Positions 44,385 through 53,200 of a stretch of 64,000 nt of DNA are shown here, one piece after another (the first letter of the stretch is position 1; every line of letters starts with the position of its first letter). This DNA comes from Spiribacter salilacus (GTDB lineage Bacteria > Pseudomonadota > Gammaproteobacteria > Nitrococcales > Nitrococcaceae), in assembly GCF_009649225.1 (NCBI RefSeq), contig NZ_WJPP01000002.1, positions 372,001 to 436,000 on the forward strand. Direction: 5' to 3'. Below the pieces are notes generated by a model. It was not told where the DNA came from, ran no database searches, and was given only the letters and a program-made list of their open reading frames with translations. A program made the translations under genes and the position numbers.

Positions 44385-45535
44385 CACCACCGCCGCTTGG
44401 CTTATACCTTCACCTGCCATGGTGTGTGCAAAAATGCCCCTATTGCGATTTCAACTCGCATGCCTTGCGTGGCGAATTACCTGAGCAGGAATACACAGCC
44501 GCGATTTTAAGAGATATTCCTGCCGAGGCCGAGCGCGCTAATGGCCGACCACTAAGCAGTATTTTTATTGGCGGCGGCACACCGAGTTTATTTAGCGCCA
44601 GCGCCATTCAGCACGTCCTTGAACATCTGGAAAAGCAGATTCCATTTGCCAAAGACATCGAAATTACCCTCGAGGCCAATCCCGGCACCACCGAGGCAAA
44701 CCGCTTTCGGGGTTTTCTTGCGGCTGGTGTTAATCGCCTATCGATTGGCGTACAAAGTTTTAACTCAGCACATCTTCAGTCGCTGGGGCGCATCCATGAT
44801 GGTGATGCCGCCATCCAAGCGATTAAAACAGCACAGTCAGTCGGATTTAACCGAATCAACGTCGATTTAATGCATGGTTTACCCAATCAAACGCTGGCTG
44901 CCGGACTGGCCGATGTTGAACAGGCCCTTGCGCTGGGGGTAACTCACTTATCGCATTATCAATTAACGCTTGAGCCGGGCACGGCCTTTTTTAACCGCCC
45001 CCCACAACTGCCCGATGATGACAAACGCGCAGACATCGAAGCCGCCTGCGCTGAGCGTATTGCCGAACACGGCTTACAACGCTATGAAATTTCGGCATGG
45101 GCCACGCCAGATCAGGCATGCCGTCATAATCTTAACTATTGGGAGTTTGGCGATTATTTGGCGCTGGGCGCGGGAGCCCATGGCAAAGTTAGCCAGCCAG
45201 ATGGCTCAATCTGTCGCTACCAGCGTGTACGCCTGCCTCGCCTTTACCAATCGTTAGCCGGTACACCAGAGGCTATTGCTGAAACCCATGAAGTGAGCCC
45301 AGACCAGCGCCCACTTGAATATCTGATGAACGCATTGCGACTAACCCGCGGAACATCGCTAGACGCGGCAATTACCCGCACCGGTTTAACAGCTGCTGCC
45401 TTTGAGCCTGGTCTTAGCATTGCGCGCGATAATGGCTGGATCGATCCCAATCCTGATTGGCTTAAACCCACGCCCTTGGGCAGCCGATTTCTTGATGATC
45501 TATTGGCCTTGTTCGTGGTAGAACCCCAAACATGA
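44366..45535 (+). CDS. hemW: Heme chaperone HemW (radical SAM)
   Basis: A 389-residue protein related to oxygen-independent coproporphyrinogen oxidase. The radical-SAM cluster is Cys20, Cys24 and Cys27 (PWCVQKCPYCDFNSH). Other marks are SIFIGGGTPSLFSA, EITLEANPGTTE, RLSIGVQSFN, MHGLPNQT and NLNYWEFGDYLALGAGAHG. The short N-terminus without the extra Cys of HemN indicates HemW, which carries heme to acceptor proteins rather than making porphyrins. It may serve the respiratory enzymes in this window. Confidence 0.94.
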   Translation: MDIARLTPPPLGLYLHLPWCVQKCPYCDFNSHALRGELPEQEYTAAILRDIPAEAERANGRPLSSIFIGGGTPSLFSASAIQHVLEHLEKQIPFAKDIEITLEANPGTTEANRFRGFLAAGVNRLSIGVQSFNSAHLQSLGRIHDGDAAIQAIKTAQSVGFNRINVDLMHGLPNQTLAAGLADVEQALALGVTHLSHYQLTLEPGTAFFNRPPQLPDDDKRADIEAACAERIAEHGLQRYEISAWATPDQACRHNLNYWEFGDYLALGAGAHGKVSQPDGSICRYQRVRLPRLYQSLAGTPEAIAETHEVSPDQRPLEYLMNALRLTRGTSLDAAITRTGLTAAAFEPGLSIARDNGWIDPNPDWLKPTPLGSRFLDDLLALFVVEPQT

Positions 45536-45714
45536 TCGAAACCGTCATGCTGAGTTGCCCGTACTGTGGAGAAACCTACGAAACCGTGGTTGACGGTTCC
45601 GCAGGCAATCAAGCCTACATTGAGGATTGCGCCGTGTGTTGCCAGCCCATTGAGTGCCGGCTTACCGTTACCGCCGATGGGGTTTACCTAGAAACGCGGC
45701 GCGATGACGACTAA
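45532..45714 (+). CDS. CPXCG motif-containing cysteine-rich protein
   Basis: A 60-residue protein with two Cys pairs, CPYCG near residue 9 and CAVCCQPIEC near residue 33, a probable zinc knuckle. The N-terminal VMLSCPYCGETYETVVD matches the small family of this name, found across gammaproteobacteria with no known role. It overlaps the hemW stop by four bases and is therefore translated with it. Confidence 0.9.
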   Translation: MIETVMLSCPYCGETYETVVDGSAGNQAYIEDCAVCCQPIECRLTVTADGVYLETRRDDD

Positions 45715-45720
45715 GACGCC

Positions 45721-46101
45721 TTAAAACGGCACCACCGACTTGCTTAATGCCACCAGCACCATATAGCCATAAACTGCCAGGGCCCCGATAAACGCACCAA
45801 CCCGCACGCCGGCAGAACGATCACGCTTAAAGACCATCACCCCAAAAACAATGTAAAGCACTAAAGCGATCACCTTAGCGGTAATCCAGGGATGATTAAC
45901 CATGGGGTATTGCCAACCAATCCAGGCAACGCTTAAAGCACTGACCAAAAGCACGGTATTCACCACATGCGGTAACACACGCACCCAGGTCTTTTGCAGT
46001 AGGCTGGAATTCATCACCATCCAGCCACTACGGGCCAAAAAGAGCACCAGCGACAGGGTCACAACGGTGGTGTGCAAATGCTTCAACGCGATATACGACA
46101 T
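45721..46101 (-). CDS. SirB2-like membrane protein
   Basis: A 126-residue integral membrane protein with four hydrophobic helices. It starts SYIALKHLHTTVVTLSLVLFLARSGW reduced to its family marks KHLHTTVV and LFLARSGW, then RVLPHVVNTVLLVSAL and HPWITAKVIALVLYIVFGVMV. This is the SirB2/YchQ pattern; the family has no proven function despite the name. It is a single gene, convergent with the CPXCG gene (6 bases apart) and divergent from rpmE2. Confidence 0.88.
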   Translation of the reverse strand: MSYIALKHLHTTVVTLSLVLFLARSGWMVMNSSLLQKTWVRVLPHVVNTVLLVSALSVAWIGWQYPMVNHPWITAKVIALVLYIVFGVMVFKRDRSAGVRVGAFIGALAVYGYMVLVALSKSVVPF

Positions 46102-46157
46102 TCATTCAATCTCTTGTTGCTAACTGATGAGTTGGTAATGCGGCAGTGCAAAATGAC

Positions 46158-46186
46158 TTGTACGCATCCCCTCGAGCGCCTAAGAT
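46158..46186 (+). promoter_or_regulatory. Candidate promoter of rpmE2
   Basis: TTGTAC (46158-46163) and TAAGAT (46181-46186) are 17 bases apart, 37 bases before the rpmE2 start. The match is moderate. I looked for a Zur box in the same gap and saw no convincing palindrome. Confidence 0.35.
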
Positions 46187-46222
46187 ACCGCGTTCTGTTA
46201 ATGCAGCGTACCGAGTAGCGCA

Positions 46223-46489
46223 ATGAAAAAAGAGATTCATCCAGAATATCGTGAGGTCGTGTTTCAAGACATCTCCTCTGATTTTTCGTTTAAGACCCGT
46301 TCAACGGTCCAGACCAAAGACACCATTCAATGGGAAGATGGTCAGGAATATCCGTTGGTAAAGGTCGAAATTTCCAGTGCCAGCCATCCGTTTTACACGG
46401 GTAAGCAACGCACGCTCTCCAGTGGCGGCCGGGTGGATCAGTTCCGCCGGCGCTTTGGCGACAAGGCCCGCGGTGGCAACCGCCAGTAG
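46223..46489 (+). CDS. rpmE2: 50S ribosomal protein L31 type B
   Basis: An 88-residue ribosomal protein: [18 protein letters not shown] then FKTRST and [15 protein letters not shown]. It lacks the four zinc-binding Cys of the main L31, so it is the zinc-free paralogue that can replace L31 when zinc is short. In many bacteria Zur represses it; no Zur site is evident here, so it may be constitutive or the only L31. It ends 58 bases before gltA, with a hairpin between. Confidence 0.94.
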   Translation: MKKEIHPEYREVVFQDISSDFSFKTRSTVQTKDTIQWEDGQEYPLVKVEISSASHPFYTGKQRTLSSGGRVDQFRRRFGDKARGGNRQ

Positions 46490-46497
46490 GTTTACTG

Positions 46498-46520
46498 CCG
46501 GTGCACTGCACCGGGGTTTT
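46498..46520 (+). terminator. Probable terminator after rpmE2
   Basis: CCGGTG (46498-46503) pairs with CACCGG (46509-46514) around a 5-base loop and is followed by GGTTTT. It is short but GC-rich, and placed 9 bases after the rpmE2 stop. The gltA ribosome site lies beyond it. Confidence 0.5.
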
Positions 46521-46546
46521 CGTCAGACGATAGCAGGAGGCACCGC

Positions 46547-47848
46547 ATGACTGAAAAAACCGTCACGGTCACTGATAATGAAACAGGCAAAAGTGTTGAG
46601 CTACCTGTAAGAAGCGGCACGCACGGGCCTGACCTGGTTGATATTCGCAGTTTGTCATCGGAATTAGGTTATTTTACCTACGACCCGGGCTATAGCTCCA
46701 CCGGCAGCTGCCAAAGCGATATCACGTTTATCGATGGTGATCAGGGCATCCTGCTTTACCGTGGTTATCCGATTGAACAGCTGGCTGAGCAAAGCTCCTT
46801 TTTGGAAGTTGCCAGTTTGCTAATTAATGGTGATTTGCCAACGCAAAGCGAGTTGGTTGGGTTTGAAGATTCGATCACGCGTCACACCATGGTGAATGAA
46901 AGCCTGCGGATTTTCTTTAACGGCTTTCATTACAACGCACACCCGATGGCAATGCTCACCGGTGTCGTGGGTTCGTTATCGGCGTTTTATCACGACACCA
47001 TCGATATTAACGACCCTGAAAACCGCATGCTGTGCGCACATCGCATCATCGCCAAAATCCCAACAATCGCAGCAGCCGCATTCAAACACATGGTAGGAGA
47101 GCCTTTTGTTCATCCGCTGAACAAGCTTTCTTACACAGGCAATTTGCTCAATATGCTGTTTGCTCGGCCCAGCGAAGATTATGAGATTAATCCAGTGGCC
47201 GAGCGCGCGCTTGATCAGCTGCTGATTCTGCATGCCGATCATGAGCAAAACGCCAGCACATCCACGGTTCGCATGGCAGGTAGCACCGGGGCCAACCCGT
47301 TTGCGGCAATTGCCTCGGGCTGTGCGGCCTTATGGGGCCCAGCACACGGCGGTGCTAATGAAGCGGTCCTAAATATGCTAAGCGAAATTGGTTCCGTTGA
47401 TGCGGTGCCAAAATTTATTGACCGCGCTAAAGATAAAGATGACCCATTCCGGCTGATGGGCTTTGGGCATCGGGTCTATAAAAACTACGACCCACGCGCC
47501 ACCATCATTCGCAAAACCTGCCACGATGTGCTTAACGAGCTTGGGGTAGGAAACGATCCTCAGCTTGAGCTAGCCATGCGGCTTGAAGAAATTGCCTTGG
47601 CTGATGATTATTTTGTTGAGCGCAAGCTCTACCCGAATGTTGATTTTTACTCAGGCATTATTTATCGAGCACTTGGGATTCCCACCGAGTTCTTTACAGT
47701 GATGTTTGCTATCGGCAGAACACCGGGCTGGGTTGCGCAGTGGATGGAAATGCTAACCGATCCAGAGCAGCGCATTGGACGGCCACGTCAGCTTTACACG
47801 GGTGCTGCCCGGCGCAAATACGTGCCGTTGCACCGTCGTAGAGGCTAG
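46547..47848 (+). CDS. gltA: Citrate synthase (type II)
   Basis: A 433-residue enzyme that condenses acetyl-CoA and oxaloacetate at the entry of the TCA cycle. Active-site stretches are [38 protein letters not shown] (catalytic His) and [15 protein letters not shown], with the catalytic Asp in [11 protein letters not shown]. The N-terminal beta-rich segment ([18 protein letters not shown]) is typical of the hexameric, NADH-inhibited Gram-negative type. AGGAGG precedes ATG 46547. Its stop overlaps the convergent next gene by four bases. Confidence 0.97.
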   Translation: MTEKTVTVTDNETGKSVELPVRSGTHGPDLVDIRSLSSELGYFTYDPGYSSTGSCQSDITFIDGDQGILLYRGYPIEQLAEQSSFLEVASLLINGDLPTQSELVGFEDSITRHTMVNESLRIFFNGFHYNAHPMAMLTGVVGSLSAFYHDTIDINDPENRMLCAHRIIAKIPTIAAAAFKHMVGEPFVHPLNKLSYTGNLLNMLFARPSEDYEINPVAERALDQLLILHADHEQNASTSTVRMAGSTGANPFAAIASGCAALWGPAHGGANEAVLNMLSEIGSVDAVPKFIDRAKDKDDPFRLMGFGHRVYKNYDPRATIIRKTCHDVLNELGVGNDPQLELAMRLEEIALADDYFVERKLYPNVDFYSGIIYRALGIPTEFFTVMFAIGRTPGWVAQWMEMLTDPEQRIGRPRQLYTGAARRKYVPLHRRRG

Positions 47849-48447
47849 TTAAGCATTTCGGCGAGCTGGCTACGGCTGGCTCGCCGCATCGGCCGGCCAT
47901 CAATTGGGCTGCGCGGGGGCTGTCTAAGCCCTTTTGGATCCATGACCACCAACTGAACCTCAGCATCACCCGCTAAAAAGCGATGACAGGGCAAAGTGAC
48001 GGGGTCGGTATCAAAGCGCAGACGTCGTTGATCCGTATCAAACGGAATGCCCTGATCCATCAGAAAAAAGACAACGTCTTCGGGCGTATCTGCAAAACAA
48101 TGCAGCTCAATCGGCGCACCTTCTGCGGCCGTTCCCTCCAGCACCTCGCCAACTAACCGGGGCCTAAAAGCAGCAAAAAAATCCATGGCCTCTAATGCCA
48201 TTTGCCGTAAGGCATGTAGCGCCTGCGCTTGTTCCTCACCGCCAAACAGGCGCTGATATTCAACTAGCGCCGCCTGTATTTCTTTGTTTTGGGGAAGGTT
48301 TGTGGTGCTGGGCGCGCCCAAATGCGCGGCCGCCTTGCGCTTTGCCTGTGAGAAATCACGCACACCCTCAACTGCCATAATGCGTGCCGCTTCTTGCGTC
48401 AATCGCTCACGCATTCTTGCATCACGTGATTCTCTACCGCGTGCCAT
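47845..48447 (-). CDS. Conserved protein of unknown function with N-terminal helical domain
   Basis: A 200-residue protein. The first 60 residues are helical and basic ([20 protein letters not shown], then [11 protein letters not shown] and [18 protein letters not shown]). From residue 80 on it has a mixed alpha/beta domain ([38 protein letters not shown]) that resembles a nucleotidyltransferase-like fold. Similar proteins occur widely in proteobacteria without an assigned function. It lies 20 bases after the PBP1A gene on the same strand and may be co-transcribed. Confidence 0.75.
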   Translation of the reverse strand: MARGRESRDARMRERLTQEAARIMAVEGVRDFSQAKRKAAAHLGAPSTTNLPQNKEIQAALVEYQRLFGGEEQAQALHALRQMALEAMDFFAAFRPRLVGEVLEGTAAEGAPIELHCFADTPEDVVFFLMDQGIPFDTDQRRLRFDTDPVTLPCHRFLAGDAEVQLVVMDPKGLRQPPRSPIDGRPMRRASRSQLAEMLN

Positions 48448-48467
48448 TAGAGCATCCTTTTCTCAAA

Positions 48468-50738
48468 TTAGAAGATGGGTTCTGCGTCACTGCCCTCAGT
48501 CTCACGCCGTGCAACGTCACCCTGTGGCGGCAGGCTACCTTCAAGAAACGTCTCAAACCGCGCATTAGGGTTTTCTGGTGATGTTCGTTCGCCCGTTTCG
48601 GCATCAATACGCAGTGTGACCACGCCGGGAGGCCTGACCCAGTTGGTGTTAGGCTTGCCCTCCAACGCCTGCTCCATAAAATCAATCCAAATCGGCAATG
48701 CGGCGCGGCCGCCCGTTTCATAACGGCCTAACGACTGCAGCTCATCAAAGCCCACCCAAGCAGTTGCCACAACATCGCCATTAAACCCAGCAAACCAAGC
48801 ATCGTTTTGATCGTTCGTTGTGCCAGTTTTGCCGGCTAAATCCTCTCTGCCTAAACGCAGTGCGCTGCGCCCGGTACCCTCGCGCACCACGTCTTCTAGC
48901 ATTGAGCGCATTAACCAAGCGTTACCCGCACTGATTCCGCGCTCAAGACGCACGCCAAACAGTAACTCTCGGTCTTTAGTCGTCACCCGTTCAATAAACC
49001 ACGGCTTAACCCGCAGACCTCCGTTAGCAAAGGGGGCATAACTGGCCGCTAGCTCCATTGGCGTGACTTCAGCCGCGCCAAGCGCCAACGATAGCGTGGG
49101 CGACATTTGCTCGGTGGATAAACCCAGCTTTTGAATATGTTCTAGCGCTGCCGGCAGGCCAATCTGGCGTAATACCCGAATTGAAACCAAATTTCGGGAA
49201 TGAATTAAAGCCTCACGCAGACGCGTTGGCCCAAACACCTGACCACTATAATTCTCAGGCCGCCAAACACCCTCAAGTGAAACATCAGAGAACACCACCG
49301 GCGCATCGTTAATGATGGTTGCCGGCGTTATGCCATGCTCAAGTGCGGCGGAGTAAATTAAGGGCTTAAATGCAGAACCTGGCTGGCGGCGCGCCTGCGT
49401 GGCTCGATTAAATGAGCTCAGCGAAAAGCTATACCCCCCAGCCAGCCCCAATACCCGACCATCGACAGGGTCCAATGCTGCGATTGCACCCTGCGCTTGT
49501 GGTAATTGAGCCAATCGATACCCACTCGTAGTTTCACGAAAATAAATCACATCGCCGGGTGATAGCAGCTCGGCAGGCTGCGTACTGGCCCAGGCCACGC
49601 CAGTCCATGGCAGCTCAAGTTCGTCTCCCTGAGCCGTGAGCAGTTGCGCGCCGTTTTCAGCAATTTCGGTAACAACCGCCGCACGCAATGCGCCGGCGGT
49701 GCGTATTTCTGATAAAGCCTCAATCAGCTCGGCTGAATTGAGCGTATCTACCGCTAGTTGTTCGATCGCACCCCGATAGCCATGCCGCTCGTCGTAGGCA
49801 TGCAAACCTCGCACTAATGCCTCTTGGGCGGCTTTTTGCTGAGTAACGTCAACCGTGGTGTAAACCTCAAAACCCGCGGTGTAGGCCTGATCTGCGCCAT
49901 AGCGCTCAACCACCCACTGCCGCGCCATTTCTGCCACATAGGGCGCAGAAAATTCTGGGCGACGCAAGTGCCGCTGGGCGGTAACAGGCTCGGCCATGGC
50001 CCGCAGGTAGGCGGGCTCATCGATAAACCCAGAGTCCAGCATGCGGCCAAGCACATACCCACGTCGCTGCAGCCCGCGCTCTGAATTGGTAATCGGGTTT
50101 GCCGCCGAGGGTGCCTTTGGCAGGCCCGCAATCATGGCTTGCTCAGCAAGGGTTAAGTCGGCCAGCGGTTTGTCGTAATACACCCGGGCAGCCGCGGCCA
50201 CGCCGTAGGCACGCTGACCCAAATAGATTTTATTGAGATACAGCTCAAAAATAGTTTCTTTATCGAGCTCTCTTTCAATGCGCAGCGCCAGCATAATTTC
50301 GCGCACTTTGCGTAAGTAGGTGCGCTCACGGGTTAAAAACAGATTGCGCGCCAGCTGCATGGTGATTGTGCTACCACCCGGCCCTTTTTCTCCAGTGCGA
50401 ACTAGGTACCAGACTGCGCGAACAAGCCCTTGATAATCTACCCCCGGATGCTGATAAAACCGCTGGTCCTCTGCGGCAATAAACGCCTGTCGAAGAGAAA
50501 CCGGCACTTGATCAAAACGAATGGGGGTGCGGCGCATTTCGCCAAACTCTGCCATGAGGGTGCCGTCAGCGGCATGCACGCGCAGCGGTACCTGTAACTC
50601 AACGTTGCGCACCTCTTCTACGCTCGGCAACCCAGGAGCCAACGCAATGTATGCCGCCAAAAACCCACCCACTAAAAGCAACGAGAGGGCAGCTAGGCCA
50701 GCCAAGAGATGCAGAAACAGTCGAACAATTCGGGGCAT
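48468..50738 (-). CDS. mrcA: Penicillin-binding protein 1A
   Basis: A 756-residue bifunctional peptidoglycan synthase. One N-terminal membrane helix is followed by a GT51 glycosyltransferase (AAEDQRFYQHPGVDYQGLVRA split by family marks; GGSTITMQLARNLFL). The transpeptidase has its active Ser in GSAFKPLIYSAAL, SxN in HSRNLVS and the KTGTT box. It is shorter than E. coli PBP1A (about 850), mainly in the linker domain. ATG 50738 is chosen; GTG 50750 would add four residues. It diverges from pilM, the usual ponA-pilM layout. Confidence 0.95.
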   Translation of the reverse strand: MPRIVRLFLHLLAGLAALSLLLVGGFLAAYIALAPGLPSVEEVRNVELQVPLRVHAADGTLMAEFGEMRRTPIRFDQVPVSLRQAFIAAEDQRFYQHPGVDYQGLVRAVWYLVRTGEKGPGGSTITMQLARNLFLTRERTYLRKVREIMLALRIERELDKETIFELYLNKIYLGQRAYGVAAAARVYYDKPLADLTLAEQAMIAGLPKAPSAANPITNSERGLQRRGYVLGRMLDSGFIDEPAYLRAMAEPVTAQRHLRRPEFSAPYVAEMARQWVVERYGADQAYTAGFEVYTTVDVTQQKAAQEALVRGLHAYDERHGYRGAIEQLAVDTLNSAELIEALSEIRTAGALRAAVVTEIAENGAQLLTAQGDELELPWTGVAWASTQPAELLSPGDVIYFRETTSGYRLAQLPQAQGAIAALDPVDGRVLGLAGGYSFSLSSFNRATQARRQPGSAFKPLIYSAALEHGITPATIINDAPVVFSDVSLEGVWRPENYSGQVFGPTRLREALIHSRNLVSIRVLRQIGLPAALEHIQKLGLSTEQMSPTLSLALGAAEVTPMELAASYAPFANGGLRVKPWFIERVTTKDRELLFGVRLERGISAGNAWLMRSMLEDVVREGTGRSALRLGREDLAGKTGTTNDQNDAWFAGFNGDVVATAWVGFDELQSLGRYETGGRAALPIWIDFMEQALEGKPNTNWVRPPGVVTLRIDAETGERTSPENPNARFETFLEGSLPPQGDVARRETEGSDAEPIF

Positions 50739-50804
50739 GGGCGCACGCACCGTCCAGCGGTCAGAATAGTGAACGCAAGTATACGCCGGGTTGCGCAGAT
50801 CTTC

Positions 50805-51701
50805 ATGCCGAATCGCAGGCAGCTAAGACTGGGGGTTGATATTGGCTCAAGTGCTGTAAAGGTTGCGGTTGTCAAAAGCCCGCCTCGCCGGGCTCCGGTT
50901 TTACTGGATTATGTGATTGAGCCTCTGCCACAAGACGCGGTAGAGGCAAAACACATACGCCGCGTTTCTTTGGTCAATACCGCACTTAAAGCTGCCTGCA
51001 AAAAACTTCGGCAGCACCCGCAATTTGCCTATTTGGCCATTCCAACGGCTTCGGCAACTACTCGGCAAATCACCTTGCCCAGCGGCTTAAATGCCATGGC
51101 TATTGAAGCCCGCGTTAGCCTGGCAGCCGAGGAGCAGATTAGTAGTGCCACCGAGCCCTTATGCGTTGATTATTGCGCTGCCCAAGACCAGCAGATAACG
51201 CTAACGGCCACCCGCCAATGCAACGTAGATGAGCGGGCCAAATTATTACAAGGCACTGCACTGAGGGCCGGCGGCATCGATCTAGAAGCCTACGCGGTGA
51301 TTCGCGCAATCAAACTGGGCCAGTCAGCCAATGATCACTCCAACATCGGCATTGTTGATTTAGGAGAAGACACACTCAACCTAACTGTTCTGAGTAACGG
51401 GCAATTGATGCAAGCTCGCGATCAGGTATTACACGGTGATTTGAGCGATTCCCAACAAACCGCGGATGCCGTCAAGCGTTTGCTAGCCTTATTCACGGGC
51501 AGCGGCACCACCGCCGGACCCGCACAATTAATGATTGGTGGCGGGCGGGCCAGTGATGCTGATCTACTTTCGCGCATTGAGCAGGTAACCGCGTTGCCCG
51601 CTAGCCGGCCTGATTTGTCGTTAGTCCTCAAAGGCTGTCCAGAACCCGATACCGCTGCGCGGCTTATCACCGCCGTTGGTCTGGCGCTACCGAGTGGCTA
51701 G
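50805..51701 (+). CDS. pilM: Type IV pilus assembly protein PilM
   Basis: A 298-residue actin-like ATPase of the inner-membrane alignment complex. The phosphate-1 motif is LGVDIGSSAVKVAVV at the N-terminus, then LAIPTASATTRQI and the phosphate-2-like IGIVDLGEDTLNLTVL. It is shorter than the roughly 350-residue PilM of Pseudomonas. ATG 50805 puts the first motif at residue 10; GTG 50769 would add twelve residues and overlap less well with known starts. It gathers PilN at the membrane. Confidence 0.9.
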   Translation: MPNRRQLRLGVDIGSSAVKVAVVKSPPRRAPVLLDYVIEPLPQDAVEAKHIRRVSLVNTALKAACKKLRQHPQFAYLAIPTASATTRQITLPSGLNAMAIEARVSLAAEEQISSATEPLCVDYCAAQDQQITLTATRQCNVDERAKLLQGTALRAGGIDLEAYAVIRAIKLGQSANDHSNIGIVDLGEDTLNLTVLSNGQLMQARDQVLHGDLSDSQQTADAVKRLLALFTGSGTTAGPAQLMIGGGRASDADLLSRIEQVTALPASRPDLSLVLKGCPEPDTAARLITAVGLALPSG

Positions 51702-51702
51702 C

Positions 51703-52248
51703 ATGACCATTAACGGTGTCAATCTGCTGCCGTGGCGAGCCATGCAGCGCGCACGCACGCTAAGACTCAGACTTAGCGGCAGTGCTGTAATGCTGCTACT
51801 AGGGCTGCTGCTCGGTGTAGCAGGGTCGCAGGGCATTCACGCCTTAAATAACGAGCAGTTGCAGCGTAATCTTCGCCTTGAAGCCGCGATTAGTAGCCTT
51901 GACCAGCGCATCAGCGCGATTGACGACTTACAGGGCACCCGAGAGCGTCTGACCGAGCGTATGGCAACGCTGCAATTGCTAGCAGATAATCAAGAAAAGC
52001 CCTTACAACGCTTTGCGGCCATCGCTTGGGCACTGCCTGATACGCTGACCCTGCAGCGCTGGTCGATGCAAGGCGATACGCTCGATTTAACCGGTACGGC
52101 CAAGCAAATCACTGCCGTGGCAACTTTGATGTCGCGCATCGAGCAGCTTGCGCATTTTGGCGAGGCCACGCTGGTTTCCATCGATGCACCCCAAAAACCC
52201 AACAGCACACTTAAGCATTTTCATATTCGGGCAAAGGCACTGCCATGA
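51703..52248 (+). CDS. pilN: Type IV pilus assembly protein PilN
   Basis: A 181-residue inner-membrane protein. The cytosolic N-terminus has the PilM-binding motif NGVNLLPWRAMQR, then one membrane helix (AVMLLLGLLLGVAGSQGIHA), a coiled coil to about residue 90 and a ferredoxin-like domain. ATG 51703 follows the pilM stop by one base; the in-frame opening at 51676 would overlap pilM. The end overlaps pilO by four bases. Confidence 0.92.
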   Translation: MTINGVNLLPWRAMQRARTLRLRLSGSAVMLLLGLLLGVAGSQGIHALNNEQLQRNLRLEAAISSLDQRISAIDDLQGTRERLTERMATLQLLADNQEKPLQRFAAIAWALPDTLTLQRWSMQGDTLDLTGTAKQITAVATLMSRIEQLAHFGEATLVSIDAPQKPNSTLKHFHIRAKALP

Positions 52249-52784
52249 GACTGCCTATTAAACGTCGCCTGATCACCTTTTGCTTCCTAAGCATCGCGCT
52301 GCTTGCCGGCCTATTGCTGAGCTGGCCGTTTTTTGGAGGGCCGGCAGCCAATCAGCTCAGCGTTGCCCAAAGTGCAGAGTTATCACTGCGCAAAGCTTTG
52401 CAGAAACAACAAGCTCAGGCAGCCAACCTCAATCGTTATGAAGCACAACTGCGGCAAATGCAGACGCGCTATGTTCAACTACTTGAGCAGCTACCCGAGC
52501 AACTCATGCTCGATAGCCTCCTTGCCGAATTAGACACCCAAGCGCAAACCCATGGCCTTAGCGTAATTCAGCTCACCCCACGCCCTGCCACTGAGCACGG
52601 GTTTTATACCGCTGTTCCTATCGAAATTGCGCTTAGCGGCCAGTGGGAAGGCATTTATACGTTTATTCACCAAATGGCTTTGCTCTCCCGCATGGTGACG
52701 TTAGACACCATTGAAATCACGCCGCTTAGCGCTCGGCTCACGTTAATTACCTACTGGCAGGGCAACACCGAGGCCACGCCATGA
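52245..52784 (+). CDS. pilO: Type IV pilus assembly protein PilO
   Basis: A 179-residue partner of PilN: one N-terminal helix (FCFLSIALLAGLLLSWPFF), a coiled coil rich in Gln, Leu and Glu (residues 40-85) and a C-terminal ferredoxin-like domain with GLSVIQLTPRP and HGFYTAVPIEIALSGQWEG. PilN and PilO form a heterodimer that links PilM to PilP. It overlaps pilN and pilP by four bases each. Confidence 0.92.
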   Translation: MRLPIKRRLITFCFLSIALLAGLLLSWPFFGGPAANQLSVAQSAELSLRKALQKQQAQAANLNRYEAQLRQMQTRYVQLLEQLPEQLMLDSLLAELDTQAQTHGLSVIQLTPRPATEHGFYTAVPIEIALSGQWEGIYTFIHQMALLSRMVTLDTIEITPLSARLTLITYWQGNTEATP

Positions 52785-53200
52785 ATGCCGGAATTGCTTT
52801 GATGGCAGTATTGATGGGTTATCAACCGGCCGTGCCTGATTTAGAGACATGGATTGCCGATGTTATGCAAAGGCCCGGTGGTGCCATTGAGCCCTTGCCA
52901 AACCGCCCCGCATCATCAGACTGGGCTTTGCCCATGCCACCGCCCGCTGACCCTTTTGATTTAACGCGCGTCACGCCGATTGACCTTGAGTATCTGGGGC
53001 GAATTTTTATTGATGACCAGGTATGGGCGCTGATTCGAACACCCGAAGGTCAGCTGCACTCGTTGCAGGTGGGTGATCCAGCCCCCTATTCCGAGTGGCT
53101 TGAGCTGAACGCCATCAACCCAAGCCATATTGCGCTATCGCTGACAGGAAAAATTCATCGCATTGAGCGCACAAACGAAACGGGGAGGCCCCTTCGATGA
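52781..53200 (+). CDS. pilP: Type IV pilus protein PilP, non-lipoprotein form
   Basis: A 139-residue protein recognised by its place and by its C-terminal beta domain: PIDLEYLGRIFIDDQVWALIRT then GQLHSLQVGDPAPYSEW. PilP is normally an inner-membrane lipoprotein that connects PilNO to the secretin PilQ. Here the N-terminus (MNAGIALMAVLMGYQP) is short and weakly hydrophobic, and the protein has no Cys at all, so it cannot be lipidated. It must rely on a membrane segment or on PilO for anchoring. Confidence 0.85.
   Translation: MNAGIALMAVLMGYQPAVPDLETWIADVMQRPGGAIEPLPNRPASSDWALPMPPPADPFDLTRVTPIDLEYLGRIFIDDQVWALIRTPEGQLHSLQVGDPAPYSEWLELNAINPSHIALSLTGKIHRIERTNETGRPLR

Noticed and set aside
46104-46222. 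Zur box upstream of rpmE2
   Set aside because: Expected because the zinc-free L31 is often Zur-controlled, but no convincing AT-rich palindrome of the Zur type is present.
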